Source: Spirochaetota bacterium | GTDB taxonomy: Bacteria; Spirochaetota; Spirochaetia; Sphaerochaetales; Sphaerochaetaceae | Assembly (NCBI GenBank): GCA_023401595.1 | Contig: JAEXDQ010000027.1 | Span: forward strand, 1-35,365 | Direction: 5' to 3' | Length of the DNA stretch: 35,365 nt | Part shown: piece after piece, positions 13,394-24,333 of the stretch | How positions within the stretch are numbered: position 1 is the stretch's first letter | How the letters are laid out: the number at the start of each line of letters is the position of its first letter | The notes under the pieces: model-generated | What the model saw: the letters and a program-made list of their open reading frames with translations, nothing else | Told to the model about the DNA's origin: nothing | Databases searched by the model: none | Translations under genes and position numbers: made by a program

Positions 13394-16300
13394 TTAGTTT
13401 CTGCGTCCCAATGGAGCCAATGGGGTGTCAGTGAAAATTCTTATGGCTTCTTTCGTACCGCTGGTCGGTAGGCCAAGGAACAGTCCGAAACCCTCCGCAA
13501 GGTTGGCGGCCGCACCTGGAATGTTTCCGGCAACAGCTTTGTTTGTCGCCGAAAACATTTTGTCGATTGCAGGATACATGGTTGTAGTGGTATAGCCCGT
13601 ATCTCCGGTCAGCAGGCGATGGGTCGCGTTGTCAACATAGTTACCAAGAAGCGGGAACGCACCGGTAAACTGCGTGGTTCCCCAATATAGAAGCTTGAGC
13701 ATTTTATCCTTCAAGTCCTTGTCATCATCATCAAACCCATCAGATACCGCCCCAAGAATTACCCCGGCCAGTACGTACCCCGCAATGGTCCCGACAGCCT
13801 TGCTGTACTCGTGGTGACGGATAAATTGCGGAAGATCAAAAGCGATGTTGTTCCAAATGACGTTGAGCGCGGTCTGGAACTGTGTGAAAGCTTTCCACGC
13901 TTCTCCTTTCATTGTGAAAAGCGGAGCAAGTTCCGTCCGGTCCCCCGTAGGCTGGACACGCAAGACAAAATCGTCGGCGTATTGTATGGCTTTGACATCC
14001 GCCTCTGTGTCTGACAATTTCTCCTTGTTGACCAGCCGTGCATATTCCTTATCATAGGCGGCCAGCCACCCACCAGACACGCAGACCCGATCAGTGATCT
14101 CCAAACCCATCACCCCAACGTCATTGAATTTGTTCAAAGCCCTCTTCGCCTTGTTTTGAGTACCCGAAGCCATAGCCTTGTGCAGGTCATCGATTATCGT
14201 ATTCATCGATCTGTCTTTCATCATCTGACTCTTTTTTACAATAAAATCCCAAGAACCGGCATAATTGCGGAAAAGCTTCAGATATCCAGATATGAGTTCC
14301 TTTGGGTTCAGTTCACTAAGAAACGGGGCTGGCGATGTAATCGCTTGAAGAACAACGCCGCTCATCTTCCATGCGAGATAAGCCGAACCAAGATTTCCAC
14401 GCAAAGCTCTGAGAAGACGGTCATCATCTTTTATTTGCTTAAACTCATAGGGACGGTACAGATCGTTCACATATGCTTCTATGTCTTGTAAAAGTGAATC
14501 ACCATAGGTTCCTCGTATATACGTATTCAAATCCCTCGAACCACGACCTTGAAACACTGTTTCGATATGTTTTATATACTCACCGAATTCTATGACATAT
14601 TCCTGCTCCTGCACGGAGTTGTACCAGACCTGGAATAGATCAAGGTTTACGGGAAGCTGATGGTCAGGGGCCATCTCAATACGTTGGATAGCGGAACCTG
14701 TGTCGAGAGAAGATTTCTGTTTTCCTGTCGATCTGTTGAACAGGCTGGAACCGTTCAATTCCTCGATGTCCTTTCCGTTGCTTGCCAGACGGTCGAGTGG
14801 AAGATAGTACGCGACTTTCTCCATTGGATTGTTGAATATCTCTATCAGAATCCTCTGGTATTCATCGCTGCGTGATCCAAGATCGTTTTCTATCGCCTTG
14901 AATACAGGCATGAGACCAGAATCCTCAATACGGGTCTTGGCAATCTCCCAAAGCTGGTCGAACCGGGCATATCCTAAGCTTTCAATCTGCTCATCATCGT
15001 GGCCTATCCGTTCTTTTTCGGCATCGCTCACCAAATTCGCCCATGCGACCGCCTTCTGGTTCTTTGATTCGTTTTTGCTCGCATAGACGTACATAAGGTC
15101 GGCCAGTGTATATGTCGCCTTGAACCCCCACTGTAGTTCTACAGGAACCTGGGTATATAAATCGTTGACGGTCTTTCCAGCGTCTTGAAGAGCCTTGTAG
15201 ATTGGCGCGGTACGTTTGTGCATGTTACGCCCCCAGGCATCGCGATGTTTGCGCTTCTCCGTCACAAGAAGATCATACACCTTGCCTTTCTTGTCACCAT
15301 CAAGCAATTGCGCCTTGCGACTCATTGTCAGAGTGACATAATAGGCCGATCGACGCCGTTCCCTGAAACTCATCTTTTTCTTACGGGCTTCTATAGTGCC
15401 GACGGGAGCGGGGAAATCATATCCGTTGTAACCGGTGGACAGTTGAATAAACTTGCTTTTGGGAGTGGAAATCATGCTGTTTATGATTTCCAGCCGATCG
15501 GCATCGGCAAGAATCCTCTCCCTAATACGCTTGGATTCTAAGAGTTGCCGCCCTTCCTGGCGCAACCGCTGAACTTCGCTGGCGAGCCGCTCAAGCTCCA
15601 CAACATCCCAGGATTCAAGGGCGTCATAACCATTCTCTATGGCCTTTGCCACACGGTTTTTCATTATGTCGTACAGTCGGTCTCCCAGACGTGTCCGGAC
15701 ATCATCCTCACCGACCAGTTTCACCAGCGCTTCATATTCGCCATAGGTGATGAACTTTCCAGTCTTACGATTCTGATAAATGAAGGACTTTGGGTCAATT
15801 CTAGCTTGGATGGCATAGATCATCGCCCGATGGCTATGGATGATGTCATCCCCAGGAGGTACGAAAATCTGCTTTTTAAGGGATTGCGCGTAATCTCGCA
15901 GCTGACGTGCCAGACGTTCCTGCTTCCACCGTTGGTTGAGTTCCGCTTTTGCACGGGCTATAGCCTCCGCTTGGTCTATGGCGGTTTCACGTGATAGTTT
16001 CTCCATCTGCTTCCGAGCGTCCGCCAATCGCCCTAGCAAAAGATTTACGTTCTTGCGGTTGTCCGCGTTGAGGTCCGCCCTTGTGGTTTCAATTTTGGCT
16101 TTTAGTTCCTCGACCTGCCGCGTCAGCTGTTTGATCCGATTATCCCGCCTGGCGGTCTTGTCCTGCTCATTTTTATATTTATTACGGTAATCCGTGAGCT
16201 TCGCAATCTGGCTCTGTAGAATATCTGCTTCGTGCTGGAGACTCCCCCTCATTTTGAGCTGGCGGTCTGATATGCGCGCTCCTTCTTCAAGTCTTTGGTT

Positions 16301-19300
16301 GATGAGTTTGCTGAGGTAGTTGAGCTTGTCGCGGACTGCGGCATCCTTCTCGAATAGCTTCCGGGCTTCCGTAGCCTCTTCTGCGTACCGGCGATCGGCT
16401 TTATCCAGTTCTTCTTTTAGCTTATTGATCTTTTTTTCGAGGGCTTTTTTTTCGTCTATTGTTTTGCGGAGTACCCGTTCGGCATTTTCTTCAAGCCCGC
16501 CCTTCCCCGACAGCACTGCGTCGCGGAGTTTGCCGTCCTCGATATCCTCCGCATATTTGATGCGCTCGGAAATGCTCATCCGGGAGACTTCATAATACTC
16601 CGGGGAGTCGATTTCGGGGAGATTCTCATCAATAATCTGAGCGACCAAGTCGGAACGATCCATAACCGCGGCGTACAAATCCCTGTAATATCGAACTTGA
16701 CGCTCCTTGGACATGATTTTCCGAATGGCATTTCTATCATCTATGGTCAATGCATATTGATCCCTGTATACTTTGTTCGCCAATACTTTGATATTGTGGG
16801 CCGCCTCTGCCTTGAACCTGGCTTTTAGATTGTCTTTCGCCCGGGCCGCGTCATATTCTTCCTGGTCAGCGAACCGTCCTTGTTTGAATGTATCATCGTT
16901 CAGAATGTCGCCGACAGTCTCTATGAATCCATCAAGTTCCATATCATCGGAAAGTAGATTGATGAACTGAGTGTCTTTCTCCGCTTCCGTACCTTCTATG
17001 ATTCTAGCAGGTTCCGGCATGGATTCGGTTATCTTATTTGCCTTTTCCCAGACGTCGATAAACCAAGAATCAGGGGGAAGCTCATTACTGTCAAAAACAA
17101 AGGCCTCGTAATAATTCTTGAACTCATCCCATGAATCAAAACCCTGGGCTTCATGTAATATTTCGTCGGCTACGCCATTCGCAGTCTGGAACAGCACGTC
17201 ATAATTCCTGTAGTTGAAGCGTTTCGAAGGGGGTATGATGTTCCCCTCCTCGTCATGGGTGATGACGTCCAGCAACTTACGGTTGTTCCTGGTATTCCTA
17301 TAGGCGTAGTTCTTCCCGTCATTATACCCCCATTCGTTGATGGAGTCCGCGTTCCCCCATGCATCGGAGGCTTTCACCGCCCGTGCGATGATCCTGTAGG
17401 GACCGTCGATGTTGCTCTTCGCATGTTCTACGGCATAGGTCTTGGACGGGGTTATCCAGTCTCCGTTCCTGAAGTAATCCTCCTTCACCGTGGCGGGAAC
17501 CGCCCGGTAGAACCGGATGGAAGGCGACTTGCCGTTCCGTACCGAATCCATCGCCCTCTTGATCTTGTTGAACGACTCCCAGCCGCCCGTTTCATACTGT
17601 ATTCCGTAGCGTTCAGGATGTTCCCAGTAGTCCGCAGGTACGAGATCACTTTCCGCTAGTGCAACAAGATTCACGTCAAGGTCGTTCCCCGCGGTAGGAG
17701 CATGATGCATCATGCGATAGTCATCATTGGACAAGTAGCCTTTCAGCCTAGCCTGGTCGTCCACTATCCGCTGGGCTTTCTCTATATCACCCTCGTCAAG
17801 AGCCTTGAAGTATTCATCGTCTACCTTGGCGGTCTGGAAGAGGATGTTCGGGTTCTCCCCGTCGAACGTCCCCCGATTGTCCGTGGCGGACTTGATCTGT
17901 GTGGATTCGAACACAACGAAATGGTCTGCGATATCATGTCCGTCAATATTGTCATCAAGATTCCTGACAATGATACCGTCATAGCCTGTGGCACTCATTT
18001 CTGCCAACTGTGAATCAAAGTGGGTGAAATCATCTCCTTTTGCATCCAGCAACAATGGATTCTTCATGCTCAAGAACAACGGCATGACAACCGCACTGCC
18101 TTGATTATCATTCAGCATGATTTCTTCAGCTCGCGACGAAAGGGCCTCCGCTTCGGACCATTTGCCCTGGCGTTCCAAGATTTCAGACTGGCGGAGCATT
18201 TCCCTGGCATTCTTTTCGGTGGACCAAATCCCATAGCCATTGGCGATATCGATATTATCGGTGAAAAAGAACCCAAGACGTGCTGAGCTGGCATCCGTTG
18301 AAGAACCAAGCTTGTTACGATCAAAGATGTTGAATATTTCAGACGTCCCGTGATAGACAACCTGCGGCTCGCCGTTTTCATCCACCACCTTGGAAGAATT
18401 GTCTTGCAAAATTTGGAGGAGACGTTTATCATTTAAATCAGAAAGGGAAGACTCAGAAGAAAAGCCTGGACTTGTTATCCAGTAGCGCTTCTGGAAGTCT
18501 TCCTTTTTTGTTAGTTTGTGGTCGTAGTATTTTTGGCCTTGCAGGTTCTCAGCAACAACGGATCGTACAAGATAATCTGTACCATCAATTTGTATCACAG
18601 ACAAAAAATAATCGTACTTTGAAACTGCACTTCTCTGTGATTCGTTTGTACGCATATCCAGATGTACAGCCCTCTGAATGATTTCAGGAATATAGGCAAC
18701 AGATTTCAATTGTGTATCGTCATACGTTACACCAGTATCATGATGCAATACCTCTGCAATACTCTTTCCCGTTACAGAAATGTTCGTTGCGGTATCCGCA
18801 TTGTAGTAGTCTCCTCTAATGTTATCCTTCGCCCAATCTTTGACAGCCCGTTGGATTGACATGCGGTCTTGTGACCAATCAATCGGTATTTCATGTGTAT
18901 CAATCGCTTCCGATTCCAAGCAACGGCGTATCTTTGCATCCTTCTCCCAATCTCCGAACCACTTCTTGAACGCCGGTGTCCTGACCTGCACCCACTGCTC
19001 GTAGGTGAGGTTGGAGGGCTTGCCGTTGGGAGCGAGATGGTTCCCGTCAGAGTCGAAGTTGTTCGGATTCGCCCGTAGCCGTGTTTCGGTATCGGTGTGT
19101 TCCAGCCTCACCTGGGACATGGAGGAATCATCATTTTGAAACAGCGTGTCCAATCCAGACCTTTCGGCTTGAGCTGTTCCTTGCCGGGGGGCTGCCATAG
19201 TACGGGCAAGGTCCGGGTTCGTTCTATAGAGGCTTTCAAACCCATTCGATATTCGTTCATCGAGAGGAACGGACTGGCGAATGGTACGGTATATTTTCTG

Positions 19301-21874
19301 CATGAACTTCGCAATCCGGTTGAATAGCTGTCGCAGTTTCGGAGAAGTGATTGCGGTCTTTCTATCAGCAAGCCACGCTTCATAGATTCTGGCGACGTTC
19401 TCTTCCTGGCTTCTCGTCCAGTCTTCACCAAGACTGGCGAGATCGGACAAGATTCCGTCCACATCGAAGTCATTACCCCACACTTCCGCATGGTCTGTCA
19501 GATACGTCTTGAAATCCGCGGATGCTGCAGCCTCTCTGACCGCCTGTGACAACTCATGCTTCTGATCCATTTCACGAACCGCCACATGGAATGTTTCGTG
19601 GACCCATGTTGAAAAATCACTGTTGCGAGACGCATAAATCAATGCCTTCGCATCGTCGCCGAACCTGACGGCCCCCCGATTGCCATCGAGTGCGATATCC
19701 CTGGGGTTGCCAAAAATCCCCTCACTGAAATAGGTATCCACATACTGTTTGCCGGTCATTCCTTTCGCTTCGGCCCGCAACATGAGTAAATCAGAAGCAA
19801 CAAAAATTTCCGCCTCGGCAAGCCTGGGCATGTTCTTTCGGATTGCGGTCTGAATCATCATGCGGTCATCGACATCAGTGGACACCCCGTCATAATAGGT
19901 AAGCCCCTTTTCCTTGCCATTGGGGTTGTTTGCGACAAGTTCATCCTTGACCGACTGTAATTGTTCGGTTTGAGGGTTCCATTCAATCCGATATCCGGGA
20001 TATGCTTCAGAAAGGTCTTTTATAGCTTCGCTTCTGATGGACTCGTATCCATAATCGACTCGCAGTTCATCTATCGTGATCTGGTTCGTCTTCGCATCGA
20101 CAGAATAGTCCAGTACCCCGTATCGAGCCCCTGTGGAAGGAGACCCGAAACGCATCTCACGGCTTTGGAGGTTTGAGGATTCATTAGGAGTCCCGTTGTC
20201 AACGTCCGTATGATACAGTTTTCCATCCCGAAGACGCTGTATGCTTCCATCGTTCTCTGTAATGCGCTTTCCCGCGTCCAGTTCATTGGTGGCAATACCT
20301 TCCGATTCAACAACAGTTCCCGCATACTGGTCAGACTGAGCCGCCCTTGCGGCTGTAAAAATCTGATCACAGGCGATTTCATAGTCCTTCCTGGGTACTC
20401 CTTCCGGCTTCATGTCCTTGGTTCTTTTCATGAACTCTTCTTTGCTTTTCACCTCGTTGGCAATCATACGCAAAGTAATCGCTTCATCTTTGAGAGCCCT
20501 CATCGTACTGGGAATCTCCGCGAAGCCGTACACGGCACCGACAATGAAGCCATCAATGGCAGCGTCCCACGCCTCCCCTACCATTTCAGAGAAAGAAAAG
20601 TCTGAAGGAAGTCCTATGGATGACCGATAGGCAGCCTTGGTCAGGTAGTCGGATATCTGCTGGGGGAACTCATTCAAGAACGCTTCGTCGATACCACCGG
20701 AGAACCAATTCAAAAAGCCCTGGACCATCCGACTTGCATCTCCCGACGCATTGAGATTGACCAATGTTGACACCCCGAAGGTCTTGGGAAGTTTGCCGGA
20801 CACAATGGCGACCCCACGGCTTGTAACACCATCAAGTAGCGCTTCGGTCAACCCTACGACCAGTCCATTGATATTCGCATAAAGGTTCGCCTTGACCGGA
20901 TTCCGAAGTTCAGGATCGGTGGAATGCATCATGTCCCAGAAACTTTGAGCTGTGGCAAGTTCTTTAGATCGGGCAAACGAAGCGATCGTACCTGCCGCTA
21001 TGCCCCAGGAAGCCGCAACAGCTGTAATCGGAAGCGCCGCAGTAGCGGCGATTCCAGTCAAAGTACCCAACGTACCACCGGTGGCCAAGGCGGAAGCCCC
21101 TATCGGAACTCCCAGTTTCGTAGCCACGCCAGCAGCGGTAATGACTCCGGCCTGAGCAGTCATGTTGGCCGCAGTAGAATGCATGAAGATATCGGAGATG
21201 TAGCCCAGGTTTCCCCATACCGCGGTACCGATCCTATCCAGCCATGATTGTGGGATTCCGGCTTGAATCCCTCCTATCTCATCAAGCATGTCCTGGATTC
21301 GGGTCTCCATAGTGGACATCTGCGCTTTGTCGCTGGAAAGAACCGCTTTGCGGTATTGTTCCATCAGGACTTGCGCCTCGACCGTGTTGAATCCAGCCTT
21401 GATCTTCTGCGCGAACGTGGCATTGTTCGGAATGTAACTATTACCAGTATAGTATTTACTTATATCATCAAGATTTGAATATACTGTACCGATATCGATG
21501 CCTGACATGGCGCTGATTCTCTGCGATGCCAGGAACCTATCCACTTCCGCGGCAGGATCATCGGCACCGTTCACTAGAGCCTGAATTGCCTTGGCTTCCT
21601 GTGGGAGGAAATGGTAGTCCTCACCTTTCCATAGGCGTACAGTTTCCAACGCTTGGGAAAGAACCTCTTCTACGGAGGAGTTTGTGTGTGGAGGTACAGG
21701 ATGTACAGGATTCGACTTTGCCTCCGGCTCATGCCGTTCCTGCGTTTCGACAAGCTTTTCTTTCTGTTCGGCTTCTTTCTTCCTAATCAACTCAAAGGAC
21801 GGAAACTGCTTGACCTGCGTCGCAGTATCGGTCTTTGCCATGTTGTAGAGATCACCAATCAACGCCGCCATCAT
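13394..21874 (-). CDS. Giant polyvalent DNA-ejection protein (zincin, two ART-like modules, LPD38-like C-terminus)
   Basis: 2826 residues. In order: charged N-terminus; Ala/Gly-rich hydrophobic region (about 228-305) suited to membrane insertion; unassigned alpha/beta domain (about 560-660); zincin-like HETFH at 759-763; a module beginning LTYEQWVQVRTPAFKKWFGDW (956-976) with an LPD3-like insert; an ADP-ribosyltransferase-like domain with YHGT at 1174-1177 running to NPNILFQ (about 1347); a second ART-like domain starting RFYRAVP at 1454 and ending at DVLFQ (1563); long coiled coils (about 1770-2000); and a C-terminal domain (about 2490-2715) resembling the large-polyvalent-protein-associated type 38. 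By position it equals T7 gp16 and is probably injected with the DNA. The start overlaps the previous stop (ATGATG); the second ATG at 21871 is equally possible. Enzymatic roles are inferred from motifs. Confidence 0.88.
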   Translation of the reverse strand: MMAALIGDLYNMAKTDTATQVKQFPSFELIRKKEAEQKEKLVETQERHEPEAKSNPVHPVPPHTNSSVEEVLSQALETVRLWKGEDYHFLPQEAKAIQALVNGADDPAAEVDRFLASQRISAMSGIDIGTVYSNLDDISKYYTGNSYIPNNATFAQKIKAGFNTVEAQVLMEQYRKAVLSSDKAQMSTMETRIQDMLDEIGGIQAGIPQSWLDRIGTAVWGNLGYISDIFMHSTAANMTAQAGVITAAGVATKLGVPIGASALATGGTLGTLTGIAATAALPITAVAASWGIAAGTIASFARSKELATAQSFWDMMHSTDPELRNPVKANLYANINGLVVGLTEALLDGVTSRGVAIVSGKLPKTFGVSTLVNLNASGDASRMVQGFLNWFSGGIDEAFLNEFPQQISDYLTKAAYRSSIGLPSDFSFSEMVGEAWDAAIDGFIVGAVYGFAEIPSTMRALKDEAITLRMIANEVKSKEEFMKRTKDMKPEGVPRKDYEIACDQIFTAARAAQSDQYAGTVVESEGIATNELDAGKRITENDGSIQRLRDGKLYHTDVDNGTPNESSNLQSREMRFGSPSTGARYGVLDYSVDAKTNQITIDELRVDYGYESIRSEAIKDLSEAYPGYRIEWNPQTEQLQSVKDELVANNPNGKEKGLTYYDGVSTDVDDRMMIQTAIRKNMPRLAEAEIFVASDLLMLRAEAKGMTGKQYVDTYFSEGIFGNPRDIALDGNRGAVRFGDDAKALIYASRNSDFSTWVHETFHVAVREMDQKHELSQAVREAAASADFKTYLTDHAEVWGNDFDVDGILSDLASLGEDWTRSQEENVARIYEAWLADRKTAITSPKLRQLFNRIAKFMQKIYRTIRQSVPLDERISNGFESLYRTNPDLARTMAAPRQGTAQAERSGLDTLFQNDDSSMSQVRLEHTDTETRLRANPNNFDSDGNHLAPNGKPSNLTYEQWVQVRTPAFKKWFGDWEKDAKIRRCLESEAIDTHEIPIDWSQDRMSIQRAVKDWAKDNIRGDYYNADTATNISVTGKSIAEVLHHDTGVTYDDTQLKSVAYIPEIIQRAVHLDMRTNESQRSAVSKYDYFLSVIQIDGTDYLVRSVVAENLQGQKYYDHKLTKKEDFQKRYWITSPGFSSESSLSDLNDKRLLQILQDNSSKVVDENGEPQVVYHGTSEIFNIFDRNKLGSSTDASSARLGFFFTDNIDIANGYGIWSTEKNAREMLRQSEILERQGKWSEAEALSSRAEEIMLNDNQGSAVVMPLFLSMKNPLLLDAKGDDFTHFDSQLAEMSATGYDGIIVRNLDDNIDGHDIADHFVVFESTQIKSATDNRGTFDGENPNILFQTAKVDDEYFKALDEGDIEKAQRIVDDQARLKGYLSNDDYRMMHHAPTAGNDLDVNLVALAESDLVPADYWEHPERYGIQYETGGWESFNKIKRAMDSVRNGKSPSIRFYRAVPATVKEDYFRNGDWITPSKTYAVEHAKSNIDGPYRIIARAVKASDAWGNADSINEWGYNDGKNYAYRNTRNNRKLLDVITHDEEGNIIPPSKRFNYRNYDVLFQTANGVADEILHEAQGFDSWDEFKNYYEAFVFDSNELPPDSWFIDVWEKANKITESMPEPARIIEGTEAEKDTQFINLLSDDMELDGFIETVGDILNDDTFKQGRFADQEEYDAARAKDNLKARFKAEAAHNIKVLANKVYRDQYALTIDDRNAIRKIMSKERQVRYYRDLYAAVMDRSDLVAQIIDENLPEIDSPEYYEVSRMSISERIKYAEDIEDGKLRDAVLSGKGGLEENAERVLRKTIDEKKALEKKINKLKEELDKADRRYAEEATEARKLFEKDAAVRDKLNYLSKLINQRLEEGARISDRQLKMRGSLQHEADILQSQIAKLTDYRNKYKNEQDKTARRDNRIKQLTRQVEELKAKIETTRADLNADNRKNVNLLLGRLADARKQMEKLSRETAIDQAEAIARAKAELNQRWKQERLARQLRDYAQSLKKQIFVPPGDDIIHSHRAMIYAIQARIDPKSFIYQNRKTGKFITYGEYEALVKLVGEDDVRTRLGDRLYDIMKNRVAKAIENGYDALESWDVVELERLASEVQRLRQEGRQLLESKRIRERILADADRLEIINSMISTPKSKFIQLSTGYNGYDFPAPVGTIEARKKKMSFRERRRSAYYVTLTMSRKAQLLDGDKKGKVYDLLVTEKRKHRDAWGRNMHKRTAPIYKALQDAGKTVNDLYTQVPVELQWGFKATYTLADLMYVYASKNESKNQKAVAWANLVSDAEKERIGHDDEQIESLGYARFDQLWEIAKTRIEDSGLMPVFKAIENDLGSRSDEYQRILIEIFNNPMEKVAYYLPLDRLASNGKDIEELNGSSLFNRSTGKQKSSLDTGSAIQRIEMAPDHQLPVNLDLFQVWYNSVQEQEYVIEFGEYIKHIETVFQGRGSRDLNTYIRGTYGDSLLQDIEAYVNDLYRPYEFKQIKDDDRLLRALRGNLGSAYLAWKMSGVVLQAITSPAPFLSELNPKELISGYLKLFRNYAGSWDFIVKKSQMMKDRSMNTIIDDLHKAMASGTQNKAKRALNKFNDVGVMGLEITDRVCVSGGWLAAYDKEYARLVNKEKLSDTEADVKAIQYADDFVLRVQPTGDRTELAPLFTMKGEAWKAFTQFQTALNVIWNNIAFDLPQFIRHHEYSKAVGTIAGYVLAGVILGAVSDGFDDDDKDLKDKMLKLLYWGTTQFTGAFPLLGNYVDNATHRLLTGDTGYTTTTMYPAIDKMFSATNKAVAGNIPGAAANLAEGFGLFLGLPTSGTKEAIRIFTDTPLAPLGRRN

Positions 21875-24333
21875 TCACCTCTCTTGCTCATCGCCCGCCT
21901 ACCGATTTCCGTTTCAAGACGTTTGCAGATAGTATTGACTGAATCAAATTCAGCTTGGGCGGGGCCGCCATCACCATCACGATATGGATTGCTCCTCATG
22001 GCGTCACGCTTTTCGGAATATTCCAGATACAGGGCATTCAAGTCGGTAGTATTGAAATTCGTCAAATTCTTGCCATTTTTAACAGCTTCCACGAGAGTGC
22101 TGGTCTCTCCCATGTCGGAAACGACCACGGATATATCGTCAAGGTGTTTGTCAGCTTCCGCGACCTTCTGCCAGAATCCATTCGAGTATTCCTGGATAGT
22201 TTCCCCTCTGAACCGGAACTTTCTCAGACCGTCATCGGTGCGGGCATAGAATACAGGCGCAGCCGAAAAATCACCGTCGTCATTCCTGCTGGGAGTAAAA
22301 TCAATCAGATTTTCATCTACGCCACAGAGCGCGGCGATCTGGGTTCTGAGTACCGAACAGGTGTTGTACCATGTCTGCTCCCACCCATCCGACGCGAACT
22401 TGTACGAGGGAATGGATATACCGTCGGCGAAGCTTCTTTTCGCCGCATCGGCGTCATCGTCGTACATGATGTATTTTCCGATTTCTTTAGAAAAGAGAAG
22501 ATCGTTGGCGTCCAGCGCTTTCTTGAACACTGAATTATAGGTAGTATCTTCTGGATCCTTGACGAAAGTCCCCTGCGCCATTTTCTTTTCTTCACTAGAA
22601 AGTCCTTGATACACAATCGTCCGCTTGATACCTTGGATGGCGTGGAGTACGTCTTCCCGTTTGACTTCCCCGTTTTTCGCAGAGAACAACAGATCGGCTA
22701 TATAGCCGTAGGTATAGCTGTTCAATTGAATCTTCTGTATCTGCTGCTCTTCACTCAAACCAGCTGTCTTGTTGAGTCCGAGCGATGCATATATGACACT
22801 CAGGCCATCCTTCACATCCTGTTGATAGGCGGGCGGAATATAGTCATCGGCAAGGGTGTACAAGAATTGTTCGGCTGCCGCGGTCATGGCACCAAGCGTA
22901 TCCACTCCGCTGATCATTTTAGCGGTTTCGTTGGCATAGCCCGTCACCATGGCTACGGCGGTATTCCCGTCGATCGTTCCGGTATCGAACAATGTCTTCG
23001 TGCTGTCAAGGTTCTTTTTGAATGTAGCCAGGGTATTCTTGTCGGCGGCTTCGATGTTCTTTTGTGAGGTCGCAAGCGCTGTGGCGGCATTATGTTCTTC
23101 TTTCTCGATCTGTGCCATGTACGTGCTGACCATCGCAGCCTTCTTCTCGGGAATCTCTGTAAAAAATGCGTCGTACTTTCCCCCTTCAAGGTCTTCTAAT
23201 GTAGCCTGTAAGGAGTCCAGCCCATCGCGCACATCACTGTTGAACTGATTGTTGATCATCACCTGGACTATTTCCGACTGCTTGCCACGTGCCGCCGAGT
23301 ATACGGCATCACGAACTTCAGGCGCTTCATTGGCGAACGTAGAGGCAAGGCTGGCATAAATCTGGTCGGGAGTGGAAGTGCCATCCACAAGGGCCTGCTC
23401 CATGTATGAAGAAGCGGTAGTCTGGAGGGAACTTGCTCTCTGGTTGAGGGCGGTGTTCGCAATGCTGTATGCGTTCTGCTTGTCCTGTATGGAAAGATTA
23501 GGCTGGGAATAAATGAATTCCTCGGCGGCCTTCATACCTTGGGTTCGGGCTATCTGTGAAGCCGTCTCCACCGCCGCTTGGGACATGACCGACTGTGTAT
23601 AGGCGAAGCTTTTCGCCTCCTTTTTCGCGGTGGACCAGTCACTGCGCCCAGCGATCGTCGCGATACCGGAAAGAACCTGGCCTTCGCCAAGCGATCCACC
23701 GTTGGAAGATACAAGGGCGACATCATTCTTAAGGTTCTGTTCCAACGTGGACTGAAACTGATCGTTGAGGTCGGTATACGCCTGTGTGATTGCCTCACTG
23801 AACCCCTTGGCAATCAAATTGGAGCATGACGCCTCGAAACTTGACAATGCGAGTTCCTTTACGCTCGCCATCATGTCGCTTTCCTGTATCGTTTTCACAT
23901 AGTCGTCATGCCATTGTTGGACACTGGGCGCTACGGAAAATTCCAGCTCACCAGTGTCAGGGTTCTCCTTGAAGGTCGTTGTGCCGTCAAAAATGGATCG
24001 GCTGAGAATCTGACCGCCCACATTGATCGCGACGGTGGAATTGTTGTTCGCTGTCTGAATCTGGTTGGACCTGACGATATTATAGATTTCAGACCCCGCA
24101 TTCATGGCCGTCTGGAATGTACCCAGCACCATATTGAACGTATCGGCCATCGCTTGGCGTTCGGAGGCTTCCTGCTGATATTTGCGGGCGCCTTGCAGAT
24201 TCTCCAGCGACTTGTCCTGCCGAGTCCGCGTAAGGGCCTCTTGTGCAGTGGCCAGAGCCGCATTGCTATTTTTCGTGTTATTTACGGCACTGTTCAAGGC
24301 ACCGGTATCGATATCCCTCACCAATGCCATCAT
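21871..24333 (-). CDS. Internal virion protein (T7 gp15-like position)
   Basis: 820 residues, largely alpha-helical and Ala/Ser/Gln-rich (ALATAQEALTRTRQDKSLEN, FSEAITQAYTDLNDQFQSTL). No catalytic motif is visible. Size, helical composition and position between a gp14-like protein and the giant ejection protein match podovirus core proteins that form the trans-periplasmic conduit during DNA ejection. It is coupled to both neighbours by overlapping ATGA/ATGATG junctions. Family membership rests on context rather than motif. Confidence 0.75.
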   Translation of the reverse strand: MMALVRDIDTGALNSAVNNTKNSNAALATAQEALTRTRQDKSLENLQGARKYQQEASERQAMADTFNMVLGTFQTAMNAGSEIYNIVRSNQIQTANNNSTVAINVGGQILSRSIFDGTTTFKENPDTGELEFSVAPSVQQWHDDYVKTIQESDMMASVKELALSSFEASCSNLIAKGFSEAITQAYTDLNDQFQSTLEQNLKNDVALVSSNGGSLGEGQVLSGIATIAGRSDWSTAKKEAKSFAYTQSVMSQAAVETASQIARTQGMKAAEEFIYSQPNLSIQDKQNAYSIANTALNQRASSLQTTASSYMEQALVDGTSTPDQIYASLASTFANEAPEVRDAVYSAARGKQSEIVQVMINNQFNSDVRDGLDSLQATLEDLEGGKYDAFFTEIPEKKAAMVSTYMAQIEKEEHNAATALATSQKNIEAADKNTLATFKKNLDSTKTLFDTGTIDGNTAVAMVTGYANETAKMISGVDTLGAMTAAAEQFLYTLADDYIPPAYQQDVKDGLSVIYASLGLNKTAGLSEEQQIQKIQLNSYTYGYIADLLFSAKNGEVKREDVLHAIQGIKRTIVYQGLSSEEKKMAQGTFVKDPEDTTYNSVFKKALDANDLLFSKEIGKYIMYDDDADAAKRSFADGISIPSYKFASDGWEQTWYNTCSVLRTQIAALCGVDENLIDFTPSRNDDGDFSAAPVFYARTDDGLRKFRFRGETIQEYSNGFWQKVAEADKHLDDISVVVSDMGETSTLVEAVKNGKNLTNFNTTDLNALYLEYSEKRDAMRSNPYRDGDGGPAQAEFDSVNTICKRLETEIGRRAMSKRGE

